In this document: in pieces, positions 17,124-26,934 of the stretch
How the letters are laid out: every line of letters starts with the position of its first letter
How positions within the stretch are numbered: the first letter of the stretch is position 1
NCBI RefSeq assembly: GCF_021310995.1
Contig: NZ_CP054151.1
Coordinates: 971,501-1,035,500, forward strand
Length of the DNA: 64,000 bases
Source of the DNA: Agrobacterium vaccinii
Lineage (GTDB): Bacteria; Pseudomonadota; Alphaproteobacteria; Rhizobiales; Rhizobiaceae
Direction: 5' to 3'
Notes under the pieces: model-generated
The model's database searches: none
Told to the model about the DNA's origin: nothing
The model's input: only the letters and a program-made list of their open reading frames with translations
Translations under genes and position numbers: made by a program

Positions 17124-20100
17124 CTACTCCGCCGCCATAGCATGTCCATGGCCCGGCTCCCGCTGAATATCAGTCTGCTGAGAAGCTTCAGCTTTCGGGG
17201 GCTTAATGCGGAACCAAACGGCGTAGAGCGCTGGCAGGAAAAGCAGGATCATCGCTGTCCCGGCCGCCGTTCCACCGATCAGCGTATAAGCCATCGATCC
17301 CCAGAACACCGAATGAGTCAGCGGTATGAAAGCCAGGATCGCCGCAAGCGCAGTCAGGATTACGGGTCTTGTCCGCTGCACCGTCGCTTCGATAACGGCA
17401 TGGTAATCATGGAGACCAGCCGCCTGATTTTCCTTTATCTGCTCCGTCAGGATCAGCGTGTTGCGCATGAGGATACCCGCCAGTCCGATCAAGCCGAGGA
17501 TGGCATTGAAACCGAACGGTTGATTGAACAGCAGTAACGTCGGAACCACTCCGGCAAGGCCAAGCGGTGCAGTTAGCATCACCATCGTCATCGTCGACAA
17601 GCTGCGAACCTGCAAGATGATGACAATCAATGTGGCTGCGATCATGAGCGGGAAGACCTGAACCAGCGCCGCGTTGGCCTTCAGCGACTCCTCGATGTTG
17701 CCGCCCATCTCGATCCGGTATCCGACCGGAAGCGATGCGATCAGCGGCTGTAGCGCCTTCATCACCTGTTGAGACACTTCCGGCGGCTGGGTCGCCTCGT
17801 TGATATCGGACCTGATCGTGATGACCGGTGTCCGGTCGCGACGCTTCAGGATCGGCTCCTCGAACCGGATCTCGGAGTGCCCGAGCTGATCCAATGGAAC
17901 CTGACGTCCATCCCTGCTCATCAGTGAGAAGTCCGCCAAGCGTGATGGGTCGAGGCGATTTTCGCCTGCGCTGCGGGCTACGACAGGCACGTTGCGAATA
18001 TTATCGCGCACCTGCGTGACCGGAATGCCGCTCAGCAGCAACTGCATCTGCTGTGCTGCCTCCGAAGGCGACAGACCGATCAGATTGAGTCGTTCCTGAT
18101 CAGGCACGAACCTTAGGACAGGGGTGCGGTTGCCCCAGTCACGGTTTGCCTGACGGACATCCGGAACGGTTTTCATGATGGCCAGAGCCTGTTCGGATAT
18201 CCGATAGAGCTCATCCTGATCAGGCCCCATAATGCGAAACTCGACCGGGAACGGTGTGTAAGGACCAAAGACAAGCTGGGTCACGCGAACGGACGCCTCG
18301 GGTACAAGACCTTCCGATATGGCGGCACGAAGACGGTGCTTCAATTCCTCTCGTGCATGCGCATCAGGCGTAAGCACGACGACCTTCGCGAAAGCGGGAT
18401 CCGGCAATTCTGGTGCCATTGCAAAGAAGAACCGAGGTGCACCCTGACCGACATAACTTGTAACGATATTGGTCTCGGGCTGGGTCTGCAGCCAATCCTC
18501 GACTTTTTTGACCGCCGATGTCGTGGCCTCAATGCTCGTGCCTTCCGGCATGCGCACTTCGACCAAGACCTCAGGCCGATCCGATGTCGGGAAGAACTGT
18601 TGCTTCACGCCACCCATTCCAACGACAGAGACAGCCATGGTGATGCCAACGATTGCGCAGGTCATGAACTTGTGGCGAACAGCAAAGGCGATGGTTGACC
18701 GCAGGCGACGGTAGTTCGGTGTATTGTAGATGGCTTCATGGCCACCCTCGGCAGGCTTGATGTCCGGCAGCATCTTGACGCCGAGATAAGGTGTGAAGGT
18801 GACAGCCACGAGCCATGAAACGATCAGGGCAAAACCCACGACCCAGAAGATGTTTCCGGCATATTCTCCAGCAGTGGATTTTGCAAAGCCGACGGGCATC
18901 AGGCCGATAATGGTGACGAGCGTTCCGGACAGCATGGGGGCTGCCGTATGGCTCCAGGCGTAAGCGGCCGCCTTGATGCGATCCATGCCTTCTTCCATTT
19001 TCACGACCATGACTTCGATAGCGATGATGGCATCATCAACCAGAAGTCCGAGCGCCAGGATCAGAGCTCCGAGTGTAATGCGGTCGAAAAACCGCCCGGT
19101 TTCCAGCATGATGAGAAAGACAACGGCAAGAGTGAGCGGCACGGCTAGCGCCACGACGATGCCAACACGCCAGCCAAGCGCGACCAAGCTTACAAAGAGC
19201 ACCACGCCAAGTGCCATTGCGAACTTCAGCATGAACTCGCCAACGGCCTCATCGATATTGACGGCCTGATCGCTGACTTTGGTCAAAGTCATACCCAAAG
19301 GCAGCGTCTGCGCGATCGCCGCCGATCGGGCTTCAAGCGCCTTGCCGAGATCGAGACCGTTCCATCCCGCCTGCATCACGGCACCCAGCATGATCGTCGG
19401 TTCGCCTTCGTGGCGGATGATGTAGGTCGCTGGATCTTGATAGCCGCGTCGTACATCGGCAAGATTGGACAGCTTGAGTGTCCTTCCAGCGACAGCAATC
19501 GGCGTGTCGGCTATTGCCTGCTTACTGTTATAAGCACCGTCAAACCGGATGAAGACTTGCGGTCCTTTCGTGTCGATCGACCCTGCAGGCGTGACGGTGT
19601 TTTGTCTCTGCAAAGCTGAGGCAATATCCTGAGTGGATATGCCGAGCGTAGCCAGCTTGGCAAAGGAGAACTCTACGAAAATCTGTTCGGGACGTTCGCC
19701 GACGATGTTGATTTTCTTGATGCCGGGAACGTGAAGCAGATCCTGACGGATGACCTCCGCCTGCCGCACCAGATCTCGCATCGGCATGCCCTTGGCTTTC
19801 AGGGCATAGAGACCAAAGCTGACGTCGGAATACTCATCATTCACAAACGGGCCCATCACGCCCGGAGGCAGGTTTCTGGCTTCATCGCCAAGCTTCTTGC
19901 GCGCCTGATAGAACTCCTCTCCAACAGCAGACGCTGGCGTATTGTCTTTCAGCGTCACCGTGAGGAATGCATAACCCGGTCGAGTTGTCGTCTCGACGCG
20001 GTCGTACCATGTCAGTTCCTGGAGACGCTTTTCGAGAGGTTCGGCGACAAGATCCTGCATTTCCCGCGCTGTCGCGCCGGGCCAAACGGATGTAACGGTT

Positions 20101-20240
20101 AGCGTCTTGATAGTGAAGGACGGATCCTCGGCGCGCCCCAACTTGACGAAGGCATAGACGCCTGCGGCGGCCAGCAACACGATGAAGAAAAGGGTGACGG
20201 CGCGTTCGCGAACGGCGATGGCGGAAAGATTGAAGCTCAT
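17124..20240 (-). CDS. RND-family efflux transporter, inner-membrane pump
   Basis: A 1,038-residue pump of the AcrB/MexB superfamily, exporting drugs or hydrophobic compounds by proton antiport. The first membrane helix starts at residue ~12 (VTLFFIVLLAAAGVYAFV); a large periplasmic porter domain follows; the helix GALILALGLLVDDAIIAIEVMVV holds the paired Asp of the proton relay; the second half repeats the layout. The divergent start (ITVTSVWPGATAREMQ) fits the branch found with single-membrane-fusion partners in rhizobia. The start overlaps the stop of the membrane-fusion gene (TAATG), so they are translationally coupled. No outer-membrane factor gene is present; it must use one encoded elsewhere. 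Confidence 0.92.
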   Translation of the reverse strand: MSFNLSAIAVRERAVTLFFIVLLAAAGVYAFVKLGRAEDPSFTIKTLTVTSVWPGATAREMQDLVAEPLEKRLQELTWYDRVETTTRPGYAFLTVTLKDNTPASAVGEEFYQARKKLGDEARNLPPGVMGPFVNDEYSDVSFGLYALKAKGMPMRDLVRQAEVIRQDLLHVPGIKKINIVGERPEQIFVEFSFAKLATLGISTQDIASALQRQNTVTPAGSIDTKGPQVFIRFDGAYNSKQAIADTPIAVAGRTLKLSNLADVRRGYQDPATYIIRHEGEPTIMLGAVMQAGWNGLDLGKALEARSAAIAQTLPLGMTLTKVSDQAVNIDEAVGEFMLKFAMALGVVLFVSLVALGWRVGIVVALAVPLTLAVVFLIMLETGRFFDRITLGALILALGLLVDDAIIAIEVMVVKMEEGMDRIKAAAYAWSHTAAPMLSGTLVTIIGLMPVGFAKSTAGEYAGNIFWVVGFALIVSWLVAVTFTPYLGVKMLPDIKPAEGGHEAIYNTPNYRRLRSTIAFAVRHKFMTCAIVGITMAVSVVGMGGVKQQFFPTSDRPEVLVEVRMPEGTSIEATTSAVKKVEDWLQTQPETNIVTSYVGQGAPRFFFAMAPELPDPAFAKVVVLTPDAHAREELKHRLRAAISEGLVPEASVRVTQLVFGPYTPFPVEFRIMGPDQDELYRISEQALAIMKTVPDVRQANRDWGNRTPVLRFVPDQERLNLIGLSPSEAAQQMQLLLSGIPVTQVRDNIRNVPVVARSAGENRLDPSRLADFSLMSRDGRQVPLDQLGHSEIRFEEPILKRRDRTPVITIRSDINEATQPPEVSQQVMKALQPLIASLPVGYRIEMGGNIEESLKANAALVQVFPLMIAATLIVIILQVRSLSTMTMVMLTAPLGLAGVVPTLLLFNQPFGFNAILGLIGLAGILMRNTLILTEQIKENQAAGLHDYHAVIEATVQRTRPVILTALAAILAFIPLTHSVFWGSMAYTLIGGTAAGTAMILLFLPALYAVWFRIKPPKAEASQQTDIQREPGHGHAMAAE

Positions 20241-21352
20241 TACTCAGCCCCTTCCTGCTGCGCGGCGACCCTGACGGTGGTACCATTCTCAAGAAGGTGA
20301 GCGCCCAGTGCGACGACCTGCTGGCCAACTTCGATGCCAGTGACAAAGGCGTTCTCCTCGCCGATTCTTTTCACGTCAATAGGTGTGAATTTCACGGACG
20401 ATGACGTCCGGTCGATAACCCACACGCCTGTGCGGCTGCCGTCATCAAGGATAGAACCGACCGGGACAGAGACTTCCGACTGCCGGTCGACGTCTTGAAT
20501 TCTGATTGTGACGGTTGAACCAAGCGGCGCAGAGCCCGCATTACCATCAAGGACATAGCGTGCTTCGTAGGTTCGGGTTTGCGGGTCTGCGGAATCGGAG
20601 ATCTGTCTCAGTCGAGCGTTTCCACTGAGCCCGTTGCTGCCATAGACACTGGCCTGGGCTTCAGACCCAACCTCGGGGCGTAGTGTCTCAGGTAACCAGA
20701 CCACCGCCTCACGTGGGCCTGCCTTTGCCAATCGCACCACCGTCTGGCCCGCCGCAACGACCTGTCCCGGATCACCAAGGGTTTCGACGACCGTTCCGTC
20801 CGAGTCAGCCAGAAGAGTGGTGTAGCGTGTTGCGTTTTCAGCAACCTCCGCCTCCGCTTGCGCGGCGGCGAGCTGTGCTGTGGCTGTATCAAGTGCGGCC
20901 TTTGCCTGCTCGTATCGCTGGGGCGTGGCGGCAAGTCCGTTCTTCACCAGCGTCGCATAGCGTTTTTCGTCCGCCTGCGCCTGGATCAGGACAGCACGTG
21001 CTGCGGTGACCGCATTTAGTCTGGCTGTGAGCGCCAGTTGCAGGTCAGCTTCGTCAACCCTCATCAACGGCTGTCCAATATTTACCCGCTCGCCAACATC
21101 AACCATGCGCTCGACTATCTTGCCTGGAACTCGAAAGCCGAGGTTGCTTTGCACCCTTGAAGCGACTGTTCCAGTAAATGAACGCTCGACCGCATGCGTT
21201 TTCGTTGCCTGCGCGGCGCGTACCAGTGGTGACGCGGTTCTTGGATCTGCGGCTACCGCCGTCTGCGCAGACGTTTGCGACATCACTACAAAGGCACCAC
21301 CACCTGCTGCAATTGCGAAGCCCAATAGGATCAGGACATGTTTGCGTTTCAT
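20240..21352 (-). CDS. RND efflux periplasmic adaptor (membrane-fusion protein)
   Basis: A 370-residue adaptor linking the inner-membrane pump to an outer-membrane channel. An N-terminal membrane anchor (HVLILLGFAIAAGGGAFVV) precedes the split lipoyl/barrel-sandwich domain (VQSNLGFRVPGKIVERMVDVGERVNIGQPL, later DGTVVETLGDPGQVVAAGQTV) and a hairpin of Ala/Gln-rich helices (about 95-165). The start at 21352 is chosen because it begins directly before the signal anchor. It is the first gene of the pump operon, and divergent from a tetR-type gene. Confidence 0.9.
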   Translation of the reverse strand: MKRKHVLILLGFAIAAGGGAFVVMSQTSAQTAVAADPRTASPLVRAAQATKTHAVERSFTGTVASRVQSNLGFRVPGKIVERMVDVGERVNIGQPLMRVDEADLQLALTARLNAVTAARAVLIQAQADEKRYATLVKNGLAATPQRYEQAKAALDTATAQLAAAQAEAEVAENATRYTTLLADSDGTVVETLGDPGQVVAAGQTVVRLAKAGPREAVVWLPETLRPEVGSEAQASVYGSNGLSGNARLRQISDSADPQTRTYEARYVLDGNAGSAPLGSTVTIRIQDVDRQSEVSVPVGSILDDGSRTGVWVIDRTSSSVKFTPIDVKRIGEENAFVTGIEVGQQVVALGAHLLENGTTVRVAAQQEGAE

Positions 21353-21385
21353 TTTCAGTTCTCTTCTTGACGAGCGATTCAAACG

Positions 21386-21440
21386 AATTAGATTGCGACC
21401 TAACTCTATTTACATTATAGATGTCAATCGAAATCTAATT
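21386..21440. promoter_or_regulatory. Inverted-repeat operator between efflux operon and TetR gene
   Basis: AATTAGATT (21386-21394) and its exact complement AATCTAATT (21432-21440) flank a 37-base spacer in the divergent gap; the similarity continues as GCGA/TCGA next to the arms. Placement over both promoters fits TetR autorepression and repression of the pump. Confidence 0.5.
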
Positions 21441-21450
21441 GGAGGTCATC

Positions 21451-22038
21451 ATGAGAGTGAGCCGAGCGCAGGCAGAGGAGAACCGGGACAGGGTAATTGA
21501 TGTCGCAAGCCGTCTATTTCGAGAGCATGGCTTCGATGGCATAGGACTGAAGGACCTGATGAAAGGTGCTGGTCTCACCCAGGGTGCTTTCTACAAACAG
21601 TTCACGTCCAAGGATGACCTCGCGGCACTCGCATCGGCGAGAGCTATGGAGAGCGCTACAAAAAGATGGTCCGAAGCCGCAGCAAACAGCTATGATCCGC
21701 TCGAAGCTGTCATGGACTTCTACCTCTCGACGGACCACCGGGGAGAGAAGGCAGAAGGTTGTCCTCTGGTGGCTCTGGGATCGGACGTTGCTCGCCAGAA
21801 CGAAGAGGTCAAGCAACCATTCGAGGACGGAATTCGCGCCCATTTCGATGTGCTGGAAAACCTGGTGGGCGGAGCCGGTGACCCGGAAGCCAGCGAAAAG
21901 GCTATGGCGATCCTTTCCCTCATGGTGGGTGCGGTCACGCTGTCACGTCTTACCCAAGATGAGACCCTGTCTCAGGGCGTCTTGAAGTCAGCGGCTGACG
22001 AAGTCCGGCGTATCGCAGGTCGGGCTGATACACCCTGA
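21451..22038 (+). CDS. TetR-family regulator of the RND pump
   Basis: A 195-residue TetR protein: HTH ENRDRVIDVASRLFREHGFDGIGLKDLMKGAGLTQGAFYKQFTSKDDL, then a C-terminal domain with EGCPLVALGSDVA. Start at 21451 is supported by GGAGG six bases upstream. It is similar to the TetR at 16.3 kb (same KVSR/RVSR opening and GCP block), suggesting duplication. Divergence from the pump operon indicates local repression. Confidence 0.88.
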   Translation: MRVSRAQAEENRDRVIDVASRLFREHGFDGIGLKDLMKGAGLTQGAFYKQFTSKDDLAALASARAMESATKRWSEAAANSYDPLEAVMDFYLSTDHRGEKAEGCPLVALGSDVARQNEEVKQPFEDGIRAHFDVLENLVGGAGDPEASEKAMAILSLMVGAVTLSRLTQDETLSQGVLKSAADEVRRIAGRADTP

Positions 22039-22062
22039 AAAGCGGCCTCAACCTGAGATCCG

Positions 22063-22223
22063 AAAGCGGAAATTATTTCCGTTTCGGACCCGTATTGACT
22101 GATGCCCAAAGCCAGGGCACAAAGGTGGCATCCACGGTCGCTCGCGATGGGAAAACGGAGGGAATTTCAAGGCGATTCCGATAAGCCATTGAAATCATGT
22201 GAGAATCCAGGTTCCCCAGCCAT
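22063..22223 (+). repeat. Island right end with putative attR
   Basis: The final 20 bases (22204-22223) repeat the tRNA-Gln 3' end exactly. The ~140 bases before it match the internal copy at 7.1 kb, including a CGGAAATTATTTCCG palindrome and a TGATGCCCAAAGCCAGGGCA block, probably recombinase arm sites. This marks the right boundary of the 21-kb island. Confidence 0.75.
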
Positions 22224-22281
22224 ATGTTTTTGCTACGTATTTCCGCGATTTTTGTCAGAACAAATTGAGTTTGTTGGACGC

Positions 22282-23315
22282 TCAGTTGGGAAACTTCGTT
22301 CTCGCTTCGAGCTTTCGGATCGCATTTTCAGCCAGCTCGGGGTCGCGATTTAGGTAGATCGAATCAGGGATTGAGCAAACGTCGCGAAGACTGTGGCGAG
22401 TGATCGTCGCAATCTCTGCCTCTGTACATTCCGTCAAAGCCAGTCGCGTTATAGCGGTTCCGCGAAGGTCGTTGAATGTCGCCCCCACGACACCAGCAGC
22501 AGCGCATGCCTTACGCCACGAAGACGAGAAACCATCGCCAGTCCACGGCGTGCCATCCAGCGTTAGTAGAACATGGCCGACCTTCTGCCTCCTTGGATCA
22601 AGCATCGCTTTGAGAGGCGCGCCAACTGGAATAACCACACACGCGCACCGGTTTTGCCGTGCTTGAGGCGAATGCGCTCACCATCATATTGAGGCCAAGT
22701 CAGAGCCAAAAAATCGCCCTGCCTCTGTCCGGTCCAGAGCGCCAGCTTGAGTGCGACGTGAAGGTGCTGTGGCGCGGAAGCGAGGAAATTTGCCTCATCA
22801 TCCGCAGACCACACGATTTAAGCCCGAGAACCGCGATAAAGCCGCCCACCCATTTCGCAATGACTGGATAGGGTTAGGCCGCGCTCATAAGCCCAAGAAA
22901 GAATACGGGCCAGAACCTGCCATCCATAATCTGCCTGTCGCTGCGACTTCTTGGCGCGAACATCCCGCCATTCTATAAAGATCGAACGCGAACGCCGATC
23001 CGACAAGGCAGAAAGCGGAAAGGTGCCGAACTCTTTCTCGATGATTTTGATAAGCTCTACATAGTCAGACTGCGTTCGCGGTGCAAGCTCGTCCCACTTG
23101 AAGCTTTGCTGGAAGCCGGTAAGGACTGATTGCAAGGTCCCTGCTTTCGGCTCGACCTTTTTCCCGATGGCTGCATGGTAAGCCGCCATGAATTCCTGAT
23201 CGCCCGGAATGCCAGGTAACCGAGCCCCGCCCTTCCACGCGTAGTAATACGTAGGCAATGTACCGTCTGAGAGCTTCTTTTTGACCTTGTTTAGCACCTT
23301 AAGCTTTACGCGCAC
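22282..23315 (-). pseudogene. Phage-type tyrosine integrase, frameshifted
   Basis: Three overlapping frames together spell one integrase. The 5' part (MRVKLKVLNKVKKKL...) is the arm-binding and core-binding region, the middle (WSADDEANFLASAP, ALWTGQRQGDFLALTW) contains the first catalytic Arg, and the 3' part (FNDLRGTAITRLALTECTEAEIATITRHS, then DSIYLNR) has later motifs and a Tyr. Frame breaks lie near 22815 and 22625. The canonical H-x-x-R appears as NDLRGT, also unusual. Its 3' end lies 59 bases from the att repeat, so it belonged to another element using the same or an adjacent site. Confidence 0.8.
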
Positions 23316-23490
23316 GGTCCCGCTCCGATCTATTCAGTTCGCTTTCCGCCGACTGCCCAGCTTGCGCAGCAACCAAAACAATCCGGACATTTTCGATTTC
23401 GACGCGCCCAACGGTCATGCCGCCAGCGCTTGCCGCCGTAATCGCGCGCGTCACGTCAACTTTGCGCCATGAGGCCACCAGCGTTGCCAT
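23299..23490 (-). CDS. Small hypothetical protein in integrase operon
   Basis: A 63-residue protein (MATLVASWRKVDVTRAITAA...), family not recognised. Its start overlaps the stop of the excisionase-like gene (TGATG), and its end overlaps the integrase start by 17 bases, so the three were one operon. Contains a charged C-terminal helix. Confidence 0.5.
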   Translation of the reverse strand: MATLVASWRKVDVTRAITAASAGGMTVGRVEIENVRIVLVAAQAGQSAESELNRSERDRARKA

Positions 23491-23678
23491 CAACGCTTTC
23501 CCTTCTTTTTTTGGAAGGCGCGAAGATCGACGCGGCTCATTTTGATTGGGCTGGTATTGGAGCCGACTTTGAATGTCGGCAGTCTGCCTCGTGCATAGTA
23601 ACGCCTTACAGTCCGCACCGAGCAACCAAGTTCAGCGGCGATCTCCCCAATGCTGATCGGGCTTGGAATTTCTTTCAT
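23490..23678 (-). CDS. Excisionase-like MerR/HTH_17 DNA-binding protein
   Basis: A 62-residue protein with a winged-helix core (ISIGEIAAELGCSVRTVRRYYARGRLPTFKVGS) typical of AlpA/Xis-like helix-turn-helix proteins that direct excision or regulate integrases. I choose the ATG at 23678; a longer frame to 23762 has no matching sequence. Located upstream of the decayed integrase, it is the expected recombination directionality factor of that element. Confidence 0.7.
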   Translation of the reverse strand: MKEIPSPISIGEIAAELGCSVRTVRRYYARGRLPTFKVGSNTSPIKMSRVDLRAFQKKKGKR

Positions 23679-23736
23679 GATGAAATCCTCGAAAAATAGT
23701 GGAGAAGAGTCGCCCGGATTGGCGCCACTGAGTTGC

Positions 23737-23955
23737 TCAGTGTTCGGCGGAGTGAGGCACATTGCGGTCGAGGGCCAACATCACTGTTTCCAGCTTAGGG
23801 TTGGCGTCACGCAGCACGGCGCGCAGTGCGCAAAACAGGTCCACGTTTCGCGGTGCCTCAAGTTCAAGATCATCCATCACGACGATTGCAAGCGAGACAA
23901 CAGAATTGATAGTGAATACGGCATCCCACGCGGCTTGGCGCTCCGCTTCCGTCAT
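23737..23955 (-). CDS. Small hypothetical phage-like protein
   Basis: A 72-residue protein with a helical centre (FTINSVVSLAIVVMDDLELEAP); no family recognised. Its start overlaps the stop of the upstream gene by 4 bases, in the same strand as the excisionase and integrase, so it is part of the same small operon. Confidence 0.45.
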   Translation of the reverse strand: MTEAERQAAWDAVFTINSVVSLAIVVMDDLELEAPRNVDLFCALRAVLRDANPKLETVMLALDRNVPHSAEH

Positions 23956-24281
23956 GCCGCACCGCTTTCTTGAATAATCAGGCTGGGAAGAAACAGATCG
24001 CTGTGGTTACTGCCAAGCGATGCCAGATGATCGTTTCCGGCGAACAGCGATACCTTGCGCTGCACTTCCGCAGAGGTGCGGCATTGGAATTCCAAAAGGG
24101 CTTCCGCCGCTTTGGATTTCGGCCCGCCGCCATCGTCACCCGAACGCCGTCGTTCGCACCACTTCTCATATGCGGCCTGCCGGTCCGCTATCAGTGACTC
24201 TAATTCAACACAGGGAGTACTGAACGCAGCGAACTTAGCTCGTTTTTCTTTCCACAGATCGAACGAGTAACTGTGAGCCAT
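23952..24281 (-). CDS. Hypothetical phage-like protein
   Basis: A 109-residue protein beginning MAHSYSFDLWKEKRAKF at 24281; a longer frame to 24437 starts without a ribosome site and looks non-coding. It is charged, helical and has no recognised domain (SLIADRQAAYEKWCERRRSG). Promoter-proximal member of the small phage-like operon. The gap upstream (24282-24620) holds no supported gene. Confidence 0.45.
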   Translation of the reverse strand: MAHSYSFDLWKEKRAKFAAFSTPCVELESLIADRQAAYEKWCERRRSGDDGGGPKSKAAEALLEFQCRTSAEVQRKVSLFAGNDHLASLGSNHSDLFLPSLIIQESGAA

Positions 24282-24619
24282 TTCAGTGGTTTGTTGGAGA
24301 TCAGGTGATTTGTCTTCGGCTTCTCCGCCGTCGCAACGGGAAAGAGGATGACAGGTAAAGTTAAAAGCATCCACAACTTTTTCGTCCAACGAAGCATGGT
24401 CTCGCCGCTGACAAGCCAGATCGCTACAAATATCCAAAACAGAAAGGAAAACTCTCCGAAAGTGAAACCCACACAGTAATAAATACGGCGATTATTACGG
24501 CAACTATACTGAGTAATTTCGCTTTCCCGCTTTTCTGCATTCTTACCTAGTCGACAGCCTATATGACTTCGAACACACTGGAATTCCATGACAGCAATGC
24601 CGGCGTCGCAGCTATGTTC

Positions 24620-24787
24620 GAGCATTGCAACCACCTCGGTTAGCGCGTTTGGACCAACCCCGAAGGCCCGTTCAACGATGCGAGCCACTCTACGAATGCC
24701 GCCTGTTAGATTGAAACTTGCAGCCTGCCCCTTGCGTAACGCCCGCATGACCTCGAAACCCTTGATCGTCGCATAAGCTGTCTTCAA
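24620..24787 (-). pseudogene. IS6-family transposase, C-terminal fragment
   Basis: The start of this frame (KTAYATIKGFEVMRALRKGQA, then ERAFGVGP) is the C-terminal end of IS6/IS26-type transposases, after the catalytic Glu. The DDE core is missing and the frame runs on into unrelated sequence, so it is a remnant. Confidence 0.7.
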
Positions 24788-25098
24788 CGTCTTAAACCCA
24801 CATCAAGGAAGTCCTTGGCACCATCAGGAGGGATGTTGGCGCCCTGCTCAACCTCAAAGCCGAGTGTGGGTGCGCGTTCCACAACATCCGGTTCTGCGAG
24901 CGCCTTGGCGATTGCCTTGCTCATTGTATTCACGATCTCGGCAGGCGTTCCGGCTGGCGCGATGACCATAAACCAGCCTTGGAGATCGACGCCTTTGAGC
25001 GTCTCCGAAATTGCCGGTACATCGGGGAGAGACGAGATACGCTGAGTGCCTGCGACTGCAATTGGCCGAGGCTGTGTGAAGACACCAGCGCAACCCAC
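24784..25098 (-). pseudogene. TctC-type tricarboxylate-binding protein, C-terminal fragment
   Basis: The ~100 residues match the C-terminal lobe of Bug/TctC periplasmic receptors: VAGTQRISSLPDVPAISET, GWFMVIAPAGTPAEIV and a terminal amphipathic helix. The 5' two-thirds and the signal peptide are absent, cut off at the IS630 copy that begins at ~25095. Orphan remnant; no TctA/TctB genes nearby. Confidence 0.75.
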
Positions 25099-26134
25099 GT
25101 CTTTCTGAATCGGGTTTGATTCCCAAATCAGTTCTGATGTGATTCACTGATGTTGGCTGGATGGAGGCCAGCATCTGATGACCGCACCGATATCAAATGA
25201 TCTTCGTGAACGTGTTGTCGCAGCCGTGTCGAGCGGCGAAAGCGTCCGTGCCGTTGCAGCGCGCTTTGATGTGGCCGCGTCTTCGGTGGTGAAATGGTCT
25301 CAGCGCCATCGTGCGACCGGATCGGTTCGTCCAGGCAAGATGGGTGGTTACCGCAAGCGCATCCTGGAGCCACATCGCAGCTTCATTGCCGAACGGCTCG
25401 CTCAGAATCCACACCTGACACTGCATGGACTGAAGGCCGAACTTGCCTTGCGAGGCATCGCCGTCTCCCACAATACGATTTGGAAATTCATCCGCAGCGA
25501 GGGGCTGCGCTTTAAAAAAAACGCTGTTCGCCCTTGAACAGGCGCGTGCCGATGTCGCCCGTAGAAGAGAGCGATGGAAGACCTTACAGCATCACCTCGA
25601 TCCTGAACGGCTGGTCTTCATTGATGAGACCTGGATCAAGACCAACATGACACCCATCAGGGGCTGGGGACCCAAAGGCAAGCGACTGCGTGCGTTTGCG
25701 CCGCATGGGCACTGGCGTACGCTGACATTCCTCGGTGCATTGAGAAAGGATCGGTTGGCAGCACCTTGTGTCTTCGACGGACCGATCAACGGTCAGTGCT
25801 TTCGTGCCTATGTCGAACAGCAGTTGGTTCCGGTTCTCAAGCCAGGCGACATCGTCGTCATGGACAATCTTGGCAGCCACAAATCCGCGGCAGTCCGTCA
25901 GGCGATCACGGCTGCCGGTGCTCGGCTATGGTTCCTGCCACCCTACTCGTCGGACCTCAATCCAATCGAACAGGCCTTCTCGAAGATAAAGCACTGGATG
26001 CGCAACGCACAGAAGCGCAGCATCGAAGATACCTGGCGGCATATTGGCGGGCTGGTCGAAACGATCCGACCCGACGAATGCGCAAACTACATCAGAAATG
26101 CAGGATATGGTTCCGTCAAAAGGTGAAGCGCTCT
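25095..26134 (+). mobile_element. IS630-family element, copy 1 (eroded ends)
   Basis: Nearly identical to the copies at 42.2 and 47.6 kb but inverted. The left end lacks the last ~10 bases of the terminal repeat (it begins inside CCACGTCTTTCTG), and the right end stops at GCGCTCT without the flanking TA. Both outer junctions therefore look eroded, and this copy is probably immobile. Confidence 0.85.
25178..26126 (+). CDS. IS630 transposase (two frames, slippage at A8)
   Basis: The first frame (25178-25537, 119 aa) is an HTH domain ([32 protein letters not shown]). The second (~25512-26126) is the DDE catalytic part: [23 protein letters not shown] and [13 protein letters not shown] carry the D-D-E. 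They overlap at a run of eight A at 25514-25521, where ribosomal or transcriptional slippage could join them into one ~315-residue transposase. This copy has SSDLNP where the others have SPDLNP. Confidence 0.85.
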
Positions 26135-26261
26135 GATCGCGCTTGGTCTGGTGAGATCGACTGGATTTTGTGTTTGTTGGGTGCTGGAAGGCGTCGGAGA
26201 CAGGCCTGGAGGTTGGTGTGCCGGTTTTTGCGGCCCAAAATGGCGTTCAGTTGCGGCCTCA

Positions 26262-26693
26262 AGCGGTCATGGCTCTAATGAGCGCTCCTGCACCAATCAT
26301 ATTGCTCATCCGTCTGATGTTATAGGCCGAGGCTGTGTAAAAATCCGGTTTTGAGGTAGAATCATCTTCGTCGATCGGAGGTGGCGATGTAGGCTATATC
26401 GAAGGCATCAATCGTGATCAGGCTACGCTTTTTCCAGATCGCCTTGAGGATTGGATCGACGAAGATCACCCCGTTCGAGTGACCGACGCATCCGTCGATG
26501 CCATGGACCTGGTCGGCGCGGGCTTCTGCCGGACGTCACCTGCGCAAACCGGACGGCCCTGTTATCACCCTTCGATGTTGCTGAAGCTTTTCATCTACGG
26601 TTACCTGAACCGTATCCCCTCAAGCCGACGGCTTGAACGTGAAGCCGGGCGCAATGTTGAGGCGATGTGGCTGGCCGGGCGATTGTTTCCGGT
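26262..26693. mobile_element. IS1182-family remnants in opposing orientation
   Basis: On the plus strand 26393-26693 encodes the N-terminus of an IS1182 transposase (TLFPDRLEDWIDEDHPVRV, GRPCYHPSMLLKLFIYGYL, SSRRLEREAGRNVEAMWLAG). On the minus strand near 26262-26330 there is a C-terminal scrap (YNIRRMSNMIGAGALIRAM). The core is gone and the two ends face each other, so this is a rearranged relic. Confidence 0.7.
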
Positions 26694-26918
26694 CCGATGA
26701 CGCTGAGACTTCACCACCGAAGACGCGGCCACATCAAAGCGCGCTGCAACGGCACGGACGCTTTCGCCGCTCGACACGGCTGCGACAACACGTTCACGAA
26801 GATCATTTGATATCGGTGCGGTCATCAGATGCTGGCCTCCATCCAGCCAACATCAGTGAATCACATCAGAACTGATTTGGGAATCAAACCCGATTCAGAA
26901 AGACGTGGAAACGCTCTA
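26690..26918 (-). mobile_element. IS630 remnant (5' end)
   Basis: Matches the 5' part of the IS630 element, with the same first ~38 residues of the HTH protein and an intact outer end (GTGGAAACGCTCTAG to 26919). A small internal deletion removes the Trp after VVK, and the rest is replaced by the IS1182 fragment. Confidence 0.8.
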
Positions 26919-26934
26919 GGACCAATCTACATTC

